The notes under the pieces are model-generated. The model ran no database searches, was not told the origin of the DNA, and saw only the letters and a list, made by a program, of their open reading frames with translations. Positions 22,539-22,707 of a stretch of DNA of 22,707 nt are shown piece after piece. The position numbers and the translations under genes are program-made. Source of the DNA: Bigelowiella natans CCMP2755 (Eukaryota; Cercozoa; Chlorarachniophyceae); NCBI GenBank assembly GCA_000320545.1, contig ADNK01002554.1, forward strand, positions 1 to 22,707, in the 5' to 3' direction. Position 1 is the stretch's first letter; every line of letters begins with the position of its first letter.

Positions 22539-22578
<40 letters not shown>

Positions 22579-22648
22579 TTATGATGACATTGATTGAGTA
22601 ACGACCTGTCGCGTTTCTAATGCGCTACAAACGGCCTTGAAATGGGTA
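19669..22648 (-). CDS. Helical, possibly BAR-like protein, 3' part (11 exons), runs off right edge
   Basis: Minus-strand exons 22606-22648, 22334-22364, 21964-22013, 21558-21583, 21373-21430, 21163-21197, 20738-20780, 20552-20593, 19959-20051, 19759-19799, 19669-19729. They total 523 nt and end at TGA 19669-19671. Phases match at every junction; the first exon enters in phase 2, so the 5' part lies beyond the window. The reading is strongly helical and charged: THFKAVCSALETRQ, NIDMLKGLNSLATLLARQTA, SLDKHFIDTIGTEVIYIDAV, LKRCTEKLKKYSDKTKTKEH, FKRSLERFIKKQSRFSEEDK. The C-terminus is Pro-rich (HSLPPPLVFSNGWI). Long amphipathic helices with Lys/Glu spacing fit BAR or F-BAR membrane-bending domains, but other coiled-coil families would look alike without a profile search. 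The 20552-20593 exon appears to use a GC donor. The 26-base exon 21558-21583 is chosen because it alone keeps frame; a 16-base alternative nearby does not. Confidence 0.68.
21840..21920. repeat. Intronic CA microsatellite
   Basis: About 40 CA units with occasional ATA or CGC breaks. It lies in the intron between the 21964-22013 and 21558-21583 exons of the BAR-like gene. Confidence 0.95.
22191..22313. repeat. Direct repeat copy 1 (unique core plus TG tract)
   Basis: A 123-base segment with a 90-base non-simple core starting AGTGTATATTCATATG, then GTGCGTTGTGCGTTGTGC and a TG tract; a TA tract precedes it. An identical copy lies 260 bases downstream at 22451. This copy is in the intron following the 22334-22364 exon of the BAR-like gene. 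Confidence 0.95.
22451..22573. repeat. Direct repeat copy 2
   Basis: Identical, base for base as far as I can read, to 22191-22313, again preceded by TA and ending in TG repeats. It lies in the intron preceding the 22334-22364 exon, so two neighbouring introns of one gene share the same internal segment in the same orientation. Confidence 0.95.
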
Positions 22649-22707
22649 CTGTTTATGTCGTAGGAACAGTAGCAGCAGCACCAGAAATAAACGTAGTAGT
22701 ATTAGTG

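Overview
This window is eukaryotic nuclear DNA from an intron-dense organism, probably a protist or alga; I cannot name the lineage. The evidence is coding sequence cut into very short exons by GT-AG introns, few long ORFs, and many microsatellites (CA, TA, GA/CT, ATG/CAT, GAA) lying mostly in introns and spacers. I see no bacterial operon, CRISPR array, tRNA or rRNA. Almost all long continuous ORFs are repeat translations or antisense shadows. I rebuilt the genes by hand, chaining acceptor/donor pairs and requiring each junction to keep reading frame.

Layout, left to right. 1-1048: spacer with a long CT tract. 1049-2470 (+): tentative gene with a signal peptide, a PSI-like cysteine exon and a terminal membrane helix. 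2471-3684: no gene seen. 3685-9609 (-): 15-exon gene of about 971 codons for a multi-pass membrane protein resembling the HTTM / vitamin-K-dependent carboxylase family, with an acidic tract, one more membrane helix and a basic tail. 10192-10773 (+): a lone 3'-terminal WD40 exon with a Ser/Arg-rich tail, set in DNA full of TAGC/TGCATG words. 11557-18532 (-): a 33-exon gene, mean exon about 60 nt, total 1974 nt (657 aa plus stop), with filamin-type Ig repeats, ankyrin-like repeats, an acidic linker and a C-terminal PH domain. 18533-19668: spacer with three copies of a perfect 12-bp palindrome. 19669-22648 (-): the last 11 recognisable exons of a helical, possibly BAR-like protein that continues past the right edge.

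The three best-supported genes all lie on the minus strand in the same orientation. A BAR-like protein next to a filamin/ankyrin/PH protein would fit a membrane-cytoskeleton theme, but no sequence evidence shows that the neighbours work together. The most notable signals are the domain mix and micro-exon structure of the 33-exon gene, a 54-bp duplication that copied one of its 3' splice sites, the palindrome cluster, the orphan WD40 exon, and a 123-bp exact direct repeat on both sides of one exon.
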